Source: Cohnella sp. CFH 77786 (GTDB taxonomy: Bacteria > Bacillota > Bacilli > Paenibacillales > Paenibacillaceae). From it: 64,000 nt of DNA. Positions 55,733 to 63,925 of this stretch are shown here, piece after piece. Position 1 is the stretch's first letter; every line of letters starts with the position of its first letter. Location of the stretch: the NCBI RefSeq assembly GCF_019400745.1, contig NZ_WJIB01000002.1, positions 1 through 64,000 on the forward strand. Direction: 5' to 3'. Position numbers and translations under genes: made by a program. The notes below the pieces were generated by a model. The model saw only the letters and a list, made by a program, of their open reading frames with translations, was not told where the DNA came from and ran no database searches.

Positions 55733-56422
55733 TTAATCTTCCCGGCTTTGCGTGAAGATCAGAATATACTTGATTAGCTCCAGCAACGAAATGAGCGCGG
55801 CCGCGACGTACGTGAGGGCTGCTGCGTTCAGCACTTTGGCGACGCCCCGTTCCTCGTCGCTGCGGATGAAGCCTTCCGCCACCATAATATCGCGGGCCCG
55901 GTTGCTGGCATTGAATTCGACGGGCAACGTCACGAGCTGGAAGGCCACGGCGGCGGCGAAGAAGATGATGCCGGCGCCGATTAATCCGGTGGCTTGGAAC
56001 AGGAATCCCGCAATCAGAAGGAAAGGCGCGATGCCGGATGCGAATCGGACGACCGGGAACATGCGGTGGCGCATCACAAGCGCCGGATAATGCTGCTGGT
56101 GCTGGATGGCATGGCCGACTTCGTGGCACGCGACGGAGATGGCCGAAATCGAGTTCTCGTAGTAAACCGGTTCGGACAACCGGACGACGCGCGCGATCGG
56201 ATCATAGTGGTCGGACAGCTTGCCGGGCACCGGTTCGATCGGTACGTCGTGGAGTCCGTTGCGGTCAAGCATCCGCCGGGCCGCTTCGTACCCGGTCATG
56301 CCGCTCGAAGCCCGGACCTCCGACCATTTGTTGAAGGTGCCGCTTACGCGGAATTGGGCCCACAGAGACAGCAGGAACGCCGGGATGATCAGAAAGTCCA
56401 TGGGGTGGAAAAAAAGCATCAT
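55733..56422 (-). CDS. YugP-family membrane zinc metallopeptidase
   Basis: A 229-residue integral membrane protein with hydrophobic ends and the zinc motif HEVGHAIQH (HExxH) near 115-123. The third ligand is probably the Glu/Asn-rich LPVEFNASNRARD near 175. It belongs to the neutral zinc metallopeptidase (Zn_peptidase_2, B. subtilis YugP) family. The start is ATG 56422 or the next Met, with GGAGGGAC upstream. It is 43 bp downstream of the MerR gene on the same strand, so possibly co-transcribed. Physiological substrates are unknown. Confidence 0.92.
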   Translation of the reverse strand: MMLFFHPMDFLIIPAFLLSLWAQFRVSGTFNKWSEVRASSGMTGYEAARRMLDRNGLHDVPIEPVPGKLSDHYDPIARVVRLSEPVYYENSISAISVACHEVGHAIQHQQHYPALVMRHRMFPVVRFASGIAPFLLIAGFLFQATGLIGAGIIFFAAAVAFQLVTLPVEFNASNRARDIMVAEGFIRSDEERGVAKVLNAAALTYVAAALISLLELIKYILIFTQSRED

Positions 56423-56465
56423 GAAAGTTGTCCCTCCGTGATTGGGATACGCGGCGCTTCGCGTA

Positions 56466-56921
56466 TCACATCAGATTGCTTTTGCCCAAGAGAAGGAGCA
56501 AGGCTTCGACGCAAGCTGCGGTTTGGGGCGTGATGGCCCGGAAGAGCCGTTTGGCCTGGTTCGGCTTCAGCTGGTCCAACACGGGCTCCAGCTCCTTCAC
56601 TTCCCTCTCCAACTGCGTCAGGTGGCTTTGCAGTTCCGTGAGCTTGCGGCTTACGATCTCATCCGCCGTTACGCGGCTCAGGGCGGCGAACTGCTCGCGG
56701 ATCTCCTCCAGGGAAAATTTTTGAGCCTTCAAATGTTCAATACGGCGAATCCGCGTCAAGGTTTCATCATCGTACAGCCGATAATTGCCGGCAGACCGTT
56801 TGGCGGGCGCCAGCAGCCCTAGACCCGTGTAGTAATCGATCGTACGAGGGCTGACTCCGGCGAGCTGCGAGAGTTCCCCGATCCGGTAAAGCCTGGGCGG
56901 CTCGTTCGGTGCATGTCGCAT
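56466..56921 (-). CDS. MerR-family transcriptional regulator
   Basis: A 151-residue protein with an N-terminal MerR HTH (YRIGELSQLAGVSPRTIDYY, TGLGLLAPAKRSAGNYRLYD). A coiled-coil dimerisation helix (KLTELQSHLTQLEREVKELE) and a short C-terminal end follow. Only one Cys (Cys137) is present, so it is not a metal sensor of the classical type. AAAGAAGGTGTGATCG precedes the ATG. A perfect inverted repeat flanks its own -35 box, which suggests autoregulation. The following gene encodes a membrane peptidase. Confidence 0.92.
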   Translation of the reverse strand: MRHAPNEPPRLYRIGELSQLAGVSPRTIDYYTGLGLLAPAKRSAGNYRLYDDETLTRIRRIEHLKAQKFSLEEIREQFAALSRVTADEIVSRKLTELQSHLTQLEREVKELEPVLDQLKPNQAKRLFRAITPQTAACVEALLLLLGKSNLM

Positions 56922-56961
56922 CGATCACACCTTCTTTCTTCCGTATCGCCAATCTATTCTT

Positions 56962-57004
56962 ATCTTACTCAAAGCATAACCATACAGTCAAACGTTATGC
57001 TTTG
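56962..57004 (-). promoter_or_regulatory. MerR gene promoter with flanking 11-bp inverted repeat
   Basis: On the minus strand TTGACT (56986-56991), an 18-bp spacer and TAAGAT (56962-56967). The arms CAAAGCATAAC (56970-56980) and GTTATGCTTTG (56994-57004) are a perfect 11-bp inverted repeat enclosing the -35 box. Confidence 0.75.
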
Positions 57005-57014
57005 CGAAAAACCC

Positions 57015-57042
57015 TTACATTATGGCAAACGCGTGCTATAAT
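57015..57042 (+). promoter_or_regulatory. Possible distal promoter upstream of amtB
   Basis: TTACAT (57015-57020), 16 bp, TATAAT (57037-57042). It would give amtB a ~260-nt leader rich in inverted repeats (GTGATTGGAAATCAC at 57093; CTAACATT/AATGTTAG at 57152-57185). Confidence 0.45.
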
Positions 57043-57225
57043 GGAACATAACTTAACACAGTGTTGAAGCGATGCCTCATTATGGAAGTGTACGTGTGAT
57101 TGGAAATCACATCCATTGAATACTTCATAACGGATCAATGAAGCAATTTCCTAACATTCAACATGATTTTGATGCTTAATGTTAGATATTTGAACGAAAT
57201 AAAGCGATTGTTAACAAAAAACGTA

Positions 57226-57281
57226 TTGTCAAATGCCGATCATCATCCTATAATGACATCAAGCCTTTCTTCTGATGTCAT
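57226..57281 (+). promoter_or_regulatory. Proximal amtB promoter with start-site inverted repeat
   Basis: TTGTCA (57226-57231), 17 bp, TATAAT (57249-57254). The perfect inverted repeat ATGACATCA (57253-57261) / TGATGTCAT (57273-57281) begins at the end of the -10 box and spans the transcription start. It could be an operator or a 5' stem-loop. No good TGTNA-N7-TNACA GlnR/TnrA box was found. Confidence 0.7.
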
Positions 57282-57310
57282 GAAATATAACAATTAGGGA
57301 GTTGGTCGGA

Positions 57311-58672
57311 TTGGTGAAGAAAAGTTTAATCGCGTTGGGTGCGCTGTTGGTCCTATTCCCAACGGCGGCGTTCGCGGAAGATCCTTCCGCCGCAACGCTT
57401 AACATGGGTCTGAACGCCCTGTGGATCCTCATCGCAGGCGTTCTGGTACTTCTGATGCAAGGCGGGTTCATTCTTCTCGAAACCGGTTCTACCCGGATGA
57501 AAAACGCAGGTCACGTGGCGGGTAAGACGATTTTCACCGTAGGTCTTTGTTCCCTGATTTATTGGGCGGTCGGCTACGGCTTCTCCTTCGGTACGGAAGC
57601 GGCGGCAGGGCTCAACAAGTTCATCGGCATCGGCAACTTCTTCTTCGATCCGGCTGTCGCTGCAGGTGAAGGCGAGAACTATCCGACGACGATTTTCTTC
57701 GTTTTCCAATTGGCATTCGCGGCCGTATCGCTCTCCATCGCATGGGGCGGCTTCGCGGAGCGCGCGAAACTTTCTTCTTACCTGATCTATACGATTCTCT
57801 TCTCCTCGATCATCTATCCGGTCATCGCCCACTGGATCTGGGGCGGCGGTTGGCTGGCTGCGGACGGCGCGCAAGACTACGCCGGCTCCACGGTCGTTCA
57901 CTTGACCGGCGCGATGGGCGCCCTGGCGGCGACGATCCTGCTCAAACCGCGGATCGGCAAATACAACAAGGATGGATCCGCGAACCAAATCGCGGGCCAC
58001 AACCAAGTTTTCTCGGCCCTGTCGGTTCTGCTGCTGTGGGTAGGTTGGTTCGGGTTTAACGCAGGCAGCGCGCTTGCGGTCGGCGACGGATTCTTCGGTT
58101 ACGTCGCGTTCAACACCCAATTGGGCGCAGCCGGCGGTGCCGTAGCGGCATTGCTTGTCTCCTGGATGTTCAGCGGCAAAGCGGACATTCCGACGATGCT
58201 GAACGGCGCTCTCGCCGGTCTCGTCGCCATCACCGCATCCTGCGCGTACGTCGAGCCTTGGGCGGCAGTCGTTATTGGTCTGATTGCAGGCGTACTGGTG
58301 TATGTAAGCGCGAAGTTCTTCGAGAAAATCCGCGTGGACGACCCGATCTCCGCGATGTCCGTACACGGCGCGGCAGGGGTTTGGGGTACGCTGGCGAACG
58401 GCTTGTTCGCGACCAAAGAATTGGCAGCCAAAGTGAACGTCGGTCAGGCGGGCTTGTTCTACGGCGGCGGCGGCCACCAGCTGTGGGTGCAATTCGAGTC
58501 GGTCGTCGTTTGCGGCGCTTACGCATTCGCTGCCTCGTTCATCCTGCTGTGGATCATGAAGCAAGTCATCGGCTTCCGCGTAACGGAAGAGCAAGAAATC
58601 ATCGGTCTTGACCTTAGCGAACACGGCTCCTACGGCTATCCGGAGCATCTGAAAAAAACCGGCTCGTTGTAA
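57311..58672 (+). CDS. amtB: Ammonium transporter
   Basis: An Amt/MEP/Rh channel for ammonium, 453 residues. An N-terminal signal-like helix (KKSLIALGALLVLFPTAAFAE) is followed by eleven membrane helices. WILIAGVLVLLMQGGFILLE and ETGSTRMKNAGHVAGKT are near the start. HWIWGGGWL, GAMGALAATIL and SVHGAAGVWGTLANGLFA hold the pore histidine region. Start TTG 57311 lies 9 nt after AGGGAG; GTG 57314 is equally possible, and TTG 57302 is too close. No glnK/PII gene is adjacent. A DUF294 nucleotidyltransferase gene follows 48 bp later. Confidence 0.95.
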   Translation: MVKKSLIALGALLVLFPTAAFAEDPSAATLNMGLNALWILIAGVLVLLMQGGFILLETGSTRMKNAGHVAGKTIFTVGLCSLIYWAVGYGFSFGTEAAAGLNKFIGIGNFFFDPAVAAGEGENYPTTIFFVFQLAFAAVSLSIAWGGFAERAKLSSYLIYTILFSSIIYPVIAHWIWGGGWLAADGAQDYAGSTVVHLTGAMGALAATILLKPRIGKYNKDGSANQIAGHNQVFSALSVLLLWVGWFGFNAGSALAVGDGFFGYVAFNTQLGAAGGAVAALLVSWMFSGKADIPTMLNGALAGLVAITASCAYVEPWAAVVIGLIAGVLVYVSAKFFEKIRVDDPISAMSVHGAAGVWGTLANGLFATKELAAKVNVGQAGLFYGGGGHQLWVQFESVVVCGAYAFAASFILLWIMKQVIGFRVTEEQEIIGLDLSEHGSYGYPEHLKKTGSL

Positions 58673-58720
58673 TCGACGCGGCGCGGTCAGGCGTTCAACT
58701 TCGGGAGGGCTATAGCTGAC

Positions 58721-59800
58721 ATGTCCAGTCGCAATCGGGAGAATAGGCACCAGGCTATACGTGAGGCCACGGATGTGCACGCACTCCGCAACATCCGGGA
58801 ATCGGAGCAGGACCGGCTGTCGGCCGCGCTTTCTTCCACTCCCGTGAACGCCGCTCTGGATTCGCTTAGCGAACTTCACGACGCATTGATAAACCGGGCG
58901 CTTGAGCTTGTGGAAACGGAATTGGCACGGTTGGGGTTTGGCGCCCCTCCCGTGCCTTATGCGTATCTGCTGTTCGGGAGCGGAGGACGGTTCGAGCAGA
59001 CGTTCTCGAGCGACCAAGACAGCGGGATCGTCTTCGCGAATCCCGAGACGGCGCAAGAGGCGGAAACGTACGCTTCTTATTTCCGGAAGTTCGCTGAAAC
59101 GGCGGTCGAATTCTTGATCGAGCTCGGTTATCCGCCGTGCGAAGGGAACGTGATCTCGACGAATCCGGAGTGGTGTCTTCCGCTGCGGGAATGGGAGAGC
59201 AAATTGGACGGCTGGTTCGCGGAACCAAGCTGGGAGAACGTCCGCTACTTGCTCATTATCGCCGACGGACGGGCCGTGGCAGGCGATGCCGGGCTTGCCG
59301 ACGTATTGAAAAACCGTTTTTTCACCGACATGCTTCAGTCGCCCGTCATCGTCAGAAGAATGATGGAGAATACGCTGCGTCATAAGGTTTTGGTCGGGAT
59401 TTTCGGGCAATTGCTGCGGGAGAGATACGGAGAGAATGCGGGCGGACTGGATATCAAATACGGTGCCTACATTCCGATGGTAAACCTGTTCCGGCTGCTG
59501 GCCGTCCAAGCGGGCATCCGCGAAACGAGCACGCTGGGCCGGATCGCCGCTCTGGCGCACGAGAAGAAGCTGACTCTGGTGGAAGCGGAGCAGGCGTCAT
59601 CCGCATTCACGCTGCTGCTCAGGATGAGGCTCCTGACGGCGGTGAAAACAGAAGGCAGCCAGTGGATCGGCAGCGGGAAAATCCCGAAGAAGCAGCTGAC
59701 CAAGGAGCTTACGCATTTGCTGAAAAAAGCGCTCAAATTCGGCAAGAGGATGCAGCGCAGGGTAGAGCGCGAAATGCAGGACCGCTTCGGCGGGAGGTGA
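58721..59800 (+). CDS. GlnD-like nucleotidyltransferase (DUF294 + DUF294_C)
   Basis: A 359-residue protein. The nucleotidyltransferase signature GSGGRFEQTFSSDQD at residues 86-100 has both metal-binding Asp residues, as in GlnD uridylyltransferases and DUF294 proteins. A helical C-terminal DUF294_C domain (NLFRLLAVQAGIRETSTLGR) and a basic tail (KKALKFGKRMQRRV) follow. CBS and HD domains are absent. Its position after amtB hints at a role in nitrogen signalling, for example nucleotidylation of a PII protein encoded elsewhere. The ribosome site GGGAGG is 13 nt before the ATG. Confidence 0.87.
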   Translation: MSSRNRENRHQAIREATDVHALRNIRESEQDRLSAALSSTPVNAALDSLSELHDALINRALELVETELARLGFGAPPVPYAYLLFGSGGRFEQTFSSDQDSGIVFANPETAQEAETYASYFRKFAETAVEFLIELGYPPCEGNVISTNPEWCLPLREWESKLDGWFAEPSWENVRYLLIIADGRAVAGDAGLADVLKNRFFTDMLQSPVIVRRMMENTLRHKVLVGIFGQLLRERYGENAGGLDIKYGAYIPMVNLFRLLAVQAGIRETSTLGRIAALAHEKKLTLVEAEQASSAFTLLLRMRLLTAVKTEGSQWIGSGKIPKKQLTKELTHLLKKALKFGKRMQRRVEREMQDRFGGR

Positions 59801-59806
59801 TGATGG

Positions 59807-60550
59807 ATGAAAGAACCCAAGGGCAACTCTCCGATGGGGCGAATGTGGCACTTGTATAAAATGGGGGGGCTGACGCCCGCGATCGCTTCCATGATGGGTT
59901 CTTCCAATGCTCAGCAGATGGCCTTCATCCGGTCCATGTCGCGGGAGCAAAGAAAGGAAAGCACGCTGGATACGCCCTTGGCGGAGATGGAAGCCGTCGT
60001 GTTCGATTTGGAGACGACGGGTTTCCATCCCTATAACGGCGACGAAATCATTTCGATCGGCGGCGTATGCATCAAAGGCGGCGAATTTCAGGAAATCGAA
60101 CCGTTCTACCGGCTTGTCAATCCGAAGCGCAAAATTCCCAAGCACATCGTCGAATTGACCGGCATCACCAACGAAATGGCCCAGGAAGCCGGAGATCTCA
60201 TGCAGGTGCTGCACGATTTCATGGATTTTACGGGCAAGCGGGTGCTGATCGCGCACGGTAGCGGGCACGACAAGCAATTTCTGAACGCGGCGCTGTGGCG
60301 CACGTCCAAGGTGAATTTGACCCACCGCGTCGTCGATACGATGATGATCGCCAAATGGCTCGATCCGAAACGCGGGGAATATGGCCTGGACGAATTGCTC
60401 GAAAGCTACGGAATCGAGATTACGGAAAGGCATCATGCCTTGCACGATTCCATGATGACCGCCAAGCTTTACTTTACGTTCCTGAAAATGATCCAATCGC
60501 GGCAAGTCGTTACGCTGGGCGATTTGTACGCCTATTTGAGCAGACATTAA
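59807..60550 (+). CDS. DnaQ-like 3'-5' exonuclease (DEDDh)
   Basis: A 247-residue protein. Exonuclease motifs: ExoI VVFDLETTG (D67, E69), ExoII IAHGSGHDKQFL (Asp near 152), ExoIII RHHALHDSMMTAKLY (His and Asp near 215-221), all DEDDh residues present. About 60 N-terminal residues (MWHLYKMGGLTPAIASMMGS) precede the domain. Only 6 bp separate it from the DUF294 gene, with GGGAGG at that gene's end. Repair or RNA processing are both possible. Its 3' end overlaps the convergent JAMM gene by 4 bp. Confidence 0.9.
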   Translation: MKEPKGNSPMGRMWHLYKMGGLTPAIASMMGSSNAQQMAFIRSMSREQRKESTLDTPLAEMEAVVFDLETTGFHPYNGDEIISIGGVCIKGGEFQEIEPFYRLVNPKRKIPKHIVELTGITNEMAQEAGDLMQVLHDFMDFTGKRVLIAHGSGHDKQFLNAALWRTSKVNLTHRVVDTMMIAKWLDPKRGEYGLDELLESYGIEITERHHALHDSMMTAKLYFTFLKMIQSRQVVTLGDLYAYLSRH

Positions 60551-60993
60551 GACGACGGGGATGCTTCCGTACCGATGAGTAGCGGTAAAGGCTTCCAGCC
60601 GGACTCTCCCGTCATGCGGTAGGCGCGGACTTCGCACGTTTCCTCTATCCATCCGACAATCCAATAAGTACCCGCGGGAGGCCGGCCTTGTACGTCTCTT
60701 CGGCTCGGAAGAGCGGAGCCTGCCGGGTGCGAGTGAAAAAAACCGACGATGCTTCGTTGGTTTTTTTGCGCTTCGGAGGCGGTTCGGACCCAATCCTTCG
60801 GATCGAAGGCGAACGCGCCCTCGGGATCGGAGGCCGCATTGCGGACAAGCGCATATCCGTCGACATGCATCTCCGTGCCCGTAGAATGTCCGAACAACAC
60901 CCCGCACGTTTCATAAGGCCGCCTTCTCCCGCACGTGTCTTCCAGTTCCCGTAGCAGCCGTAACGGAATCGTCGCGAATTCCACGTTTTCCAT
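60547..60993 (-). CDS. JAMM/MPN metallopeptidase (M67 family)
   Basis: A 148-residue zinc peptidase of the JAB1/MPN fold. The JAMM residues are all present: E28 in YETCGVLFG, and H87-x-H89-x7-S97-x2-D100 in FFHSHPAGSALPSRRD. Bacterial M67 enzymes often remove sulfur-carrier or ubiquitin-like tags and accompany MoeB/ThiF and MoaD/ThiS genes; none is adjacent here. The gene is convergent with the exonuclease gene and overlaps it by 4 bp. ATG has AAGGGGAAC upstream. Confidence 0.88.
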   Translation of the reverse strand: MENVEFATIPLRLLRELEDTCGRRRPYETCGVLFGHSTGTEMHVDGYALVRNAASDPEGAFAFDPKDWVRTASEAQKNQRSIVGFFHSHPAGSALPSRRDVQGRPPAGTYWIVGWIEETCEVRAYRMTGESGWKPLPLLIGTEASPSS

Positions 60994-61048
60994 TGCGAGT
61001 TCCCCTTTCCTTACTCCAGTATGGGGGATGGCCCGCAGGGAAGCAACG

Positions 61049-62359
61049 TCACTGAACTTGCTTTCCGGGCTTCACCAAGAAAAAAACGAGTCCCAAGGCG
61101 ATGAGCGACAGACAGGATACCGTGATGAACACCGTCTGATGGGAGATGCCCATCATCCAGCCGAAAAGGGGAGGACCGAACGCAACCCCGAAAAAACGGA
61201 GGCTGCTGTACAGGGAAGTAATCATGCCCCTTTCCGATTTTTCCACTGCTCCCGTGATCATGGTGTTGAGGCAGGGGAGAAGAAAACCCGTGCCGATGCT
61301 GCTCAGCGTCAGAAGCCCGATGAAAACATACAGGTTCTTGTTAAGCCAGATCGCGAGCGCGAGCGAAACGACCATCAGCACGAGGCCGATGTTCATCAGC
61401 CAGCGGATGAGGACGCCGTTCTTGCGGATTACCGTGCCCGTGATGTAAGCGGTGGCGACCATGCCGAACAGCGGAATGGCGAGCACCAGCCCTTTCCAAA
61501 CGCCATTGATGGAATAAGGCGGTTTCTCCAGGACGTTGGACAGAAAAAACAGCACGCCGAACAGGATGAACAAGGCGAGCGAACCGCTGAAGAAAGACGA
61601 GAGCAGCCATCGGCCGTTTTTGGCGAAGATGTTTTTGACCGAGCGGATGTATTCCTTGATCGGTTTCGGTTCTGCGGTGCGTTCGGGTTCCTTGATGAGA
61701 AAAATCATGGCGAGCAAGGAGAGCAGGCAGAAGACCGGAAAGGCGAAGAAAGCCGCATACCATACCCACAGGGCCAGAAGGGAACCGAGAATGGGGCTGA
61801 CGACTTTGCCGGACCCGTTGGACGCTTCGATGAGCCCAAGCGCCTGGCTTTCCTTGCCGTCCTTATATAAATCGCCTACGAGCGCCATCGCGATCGGTGC
61901 GGTTCCGGCGGCGCCGATCCCCTGGAGCGCGCGTGCCGCGATCAACGTCGGGTACGAGTGCCATACCGCGCCGAAGCCGGCCAAGATGCCGGCTCCGCCG
62001 TAGAGGACCAAGGCGGGAAGGATGACGGCTTTGCGGCTGAACCGGTCGGATAAGTATCCGGCGATCGGGATGATGATGGCGGCCGCCACGGAGAACAGGC
62101 TGATCACGAGGCTCGATTGGAACTTGGAAATGCCGAGCTCGCGCTGCATGGTCGGAAGGATCGGAACGAGCATGGAATTGCCGAGCACAAGCACGACCGG
62201 AACGGTAGCCAAGGCGACATATTCCAAAACCTTGTTTTTGCGGCCGCCCTCGGGCTTTTCCTTCTGCTTTGCGCGCTCCTGGGATTCCCAAGCGGCATCG
62301 TCCTCCATGTCGCTCGTAAACGTGACCCCGAGCTTCCGTTTCGTTCGGGCTGCGTCCAT
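61049..62359 (-). CDS. MFS drug/solute exporter with charged N-terminal extension
   Basis: A 436-residue major facilitator of the DHA1 type with 12 helices. Residues 1-45 are an unusual hydrophilic extension rich in Lys, Glu and Asp (FTSDMEDDAAWESQERAKQK). Helix 2-3 motif A is GYLSDRFSRKAVI near 102-114, and ARALQGIGAAGTAPIAMALVGD (motif B/C region) is near 142-163. AAGGAGGAG precedes the ATG. Convergence and gaps suggest a single-gene unit. The substrate is unknown; drug efflux is the common role of the family. Confidence 0.9.
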   Translation of the reverse strand: MDAARTKRKLGVTFTSDMEDDAAWESQERAKQKEKPEGGRKNKVLEYVALATVPVVLVLGNSMLVPILPTMQRELGISKFQSSLVISLFSVAAAIIIPIAGYLSDRFSRKAVILPALVLYGGAGILAGFGAVWHSYPTLIAARALQGIGAAGTAPIAMALVGDLYKDGKESQALGLIEASNGSGKVVSPILGSLLALWVWYAAFFAFPVFCLLSLLAMIFLIKEPERTAEPKPIKEYIRSVKNIFAKNGRWLLSSFFSGSLALFILFGVLFFLSNVLEKPPYSINGVWKGLVLAIPLFGMVATAYITGTVIRKNGVLIRWLMNIGLVLMVVSLALAIWLNKNLYVFIGLLTLSSIGTGFLLPCLNTMITGAVEKSERGMITSLYSSLRFFGVAFGPPLFGWMMGISHQTVFITVSCLSLIALGLVFFLVKPGKQVQ

Positions 62360-62525
62360 TTCGGCTCCTCCTTGTCATTCGATGCGGCAAGTCAACCATC
62401 GATTAAGGTGCCCTGCCGCTTCGCGAGCCATTCGGCGCAAGAGTTGGTGCGCCCGCCGGAAATGAGGTAAAATAGGAAGGCCGCCGAAGTTGCGGCATTC
62501 GAACAAGAGCGAGGCGTATCGACAT

Positions 62526-63113
62526 ATGAAACGGAACTGGATCATCCTCCTTGCCGTCCTGGCGGCCGTCACGGCCGTCTTGCTCGGCAACCGGATGGGG
62601 AAAGACTCGGATTCTCCGGCTGCCAGCGGCGTCTCGGAGCCGCGCCCGGGGGCGACCTCGGAGGCGCTGCCCGCGTCCGCGCCCAAAAAAGGCTCCGCCG
62701 CGCCGTCTTTCGAGCTCGCCAGCCTGGATGGGAAAACGAGCTACAAGATCGGCGGGGAACGCGCGAAAGTGCTGGTCGTCAACTTCTGGGCCTCCTGGTG
62801 CGGTCCTTGCGACCGCGAAGCGCCCGATTTGGTCGCCTTGTACGACAAGTACAAGGACCGGATGGATTTGTACGCGGTGAACGCGACCAACTACGACAGG
62901 CTGCGCAACGCAAGAGAATTCGTGAAGGAGAAAGCCTTCACGTTCCCGGTGCTGACCGATGCCGAAGGAACCGCGGGAGACGCGTATAAAGTGTTCTCCT
63001 ATCCCACGAGCTTTATCGTGGGGCGGGACGGCCGGATCCTGGAGCGGATCGAAGGAACGATTCCGCTCGCGACGTGGGAACAGTATCTGGACGAGGCGAC
63101 GAAAGAAAGTTAA
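62526..63113 (+). CDS. TlpA/ResA-like extracytoplasmic thioredoxin
   Basis: A membrane-anchored thiol-disulfide protein, ~195 residues. One N-terminal membrane segment (WIILLAVLAAVTAVLLG), a Ser/Pro/Ala linker (28-55) and a TlpA-like domain with the redox motif WASWCGPCDREAP near 89-101 and YPTSFIVGRDG near 160. It could act in cytochrome c or spore maturation (ResA/StoA type). I chose ATG 62526, with GAGGCG 9 nt upstream. A terminator follows at once and then the 52-bp tandem array. Confidence 0.9.
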   Translation: MKRNWIILLAVLAAVTAVLLGNRMGKDSDSPAASGVSEPRPGATSEALPASAPKKGSAAPSFELASLDGKTSYKIGGERAKVLVVNFWASWCGPCDREAPDLVALYDKYKDRMDLYAVNATNYDRLRNAREFVKEKAFTFPVLTDAEGTAGDAYKVFSYPTSFIVGRDGRILERIEGTIPLATWEQYLDEATKES

Positions 63114-63120
63114 GCAGCAA

Positions 63121-63149
63121 AAAATCCATCCCGGCGCGGGATGGATTTT
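63121..63149 (+). terminator. Terminator of the TlpA-like gene
   Basis: AAAATCCATCCC-GGCGC-GGGATGGATTTT, a perfect 12-bp stem 7 bp after the stop codon. Confidence 0.93.
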
Positions 63150-63185
63150 GCTGTTAAAAAAGAAGTTTAGGATTAAATTCCGCCG

Positions 63186-63925
63186 ACCGGGCACTGCTGG
63201 TGCTTTAATGTCTGGCAGGCTTAAACTTCACCAACCGATGCATTCCAGGCAGTTTCGACAATCAGGCAGGCTTAAACTCCGCCGGCCGAGGCTTTCCTGG
63301 CACTTTCGACGGTCAGGCAGGCTTAAAAATTCGCCAACCTGCGCGCTCCGGGGACTTTAAGCCCCTTTCACGAGCTTAAACTTCACCAACCTGCGCGCTC
63401 CGGGGACTTTAAGCCACTCCCACGAGCTTAAACTTCGCCAATCAGCGCGCTCCGGGGACTTTAAGCCTCTCCCACGAGCTTAAACTCCGCCAACCTGCGC
63501 GCTCCGGGGAGTTAAAGCCTCTCCCACGAGCTTAAATCCGCCAACCTGCGCGCTCCGGGGACTTTAAGCCTCTCCCACGAGCTTAAACTCCGCCAACCTG
63601 CGCGCTCCGGGGAGTTAAAGCCTCTCCCACGAGCTTAAATCCGCCAACCTGCGCGCTCCGGGGAGTTAAAGCCTCTCCTGCGAGCTTAAATCCGCCAACC
63701 TGCGCGCTCCGGGGACTTTAAGCCACTCCCACGAGCTTAAACTTCGCCAATCAGCGCGCTCCGGGTACTTTAAGCTTCTCCTGTGAGCTTAAACTCCGCC
63801 AACCTGCGCGCTCCGGGGACTTTAAGCCCCTTTCACGAGCTTAAACTTCACCAACCTGCGCGCTCCGGGGAGTTAAAGCCTCTCCCACGAGCTTAAACTC
63901 CGCCAACCTGCGCGCTCTTCCATTT
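63186..63925. repeat. 52-bp tandem repeat array with a stem-loop in most units
   Basis: About 12 copies of a 51-53-bp unit with the core CCAACCTGCGCGCTCCGGGG, followed by an ACTTTAAGC word, a CTCTCCCACGA-like spacer and GCTTAAAC. Three degenerate copies precede them at 63186-63330. In many units TTTAAGC and GCTTAAA form a 7-bp inverted repeat around an 11-12-nt loop; in others AGTTAAAGC shortens it. A few variants (CCAATCAGCG) alternate in the array. No spacer diversity is seen. The array ends near 63925. Confidence 0.92.

Noticed and set aside
57152..57196. GlnR/TnrA box upstream of amtB
   Set aside because: TGTTAGATATTTGAACG matches only one half of TGTNA-N7-TNACA; not good enough to call.
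57353..59560. 735-codon minus-strand frame opposite amtB and DUF294
   Set aside because: Shadow of two well-supported genes in a GC-rich genome; no homology-like motif and no start site.
63186..63925. Possible CRISPR array
   Set aside because: The whole 52-bp unit repeats with only point differences; there are no unique spacers between conserved repeats and no cas genes.
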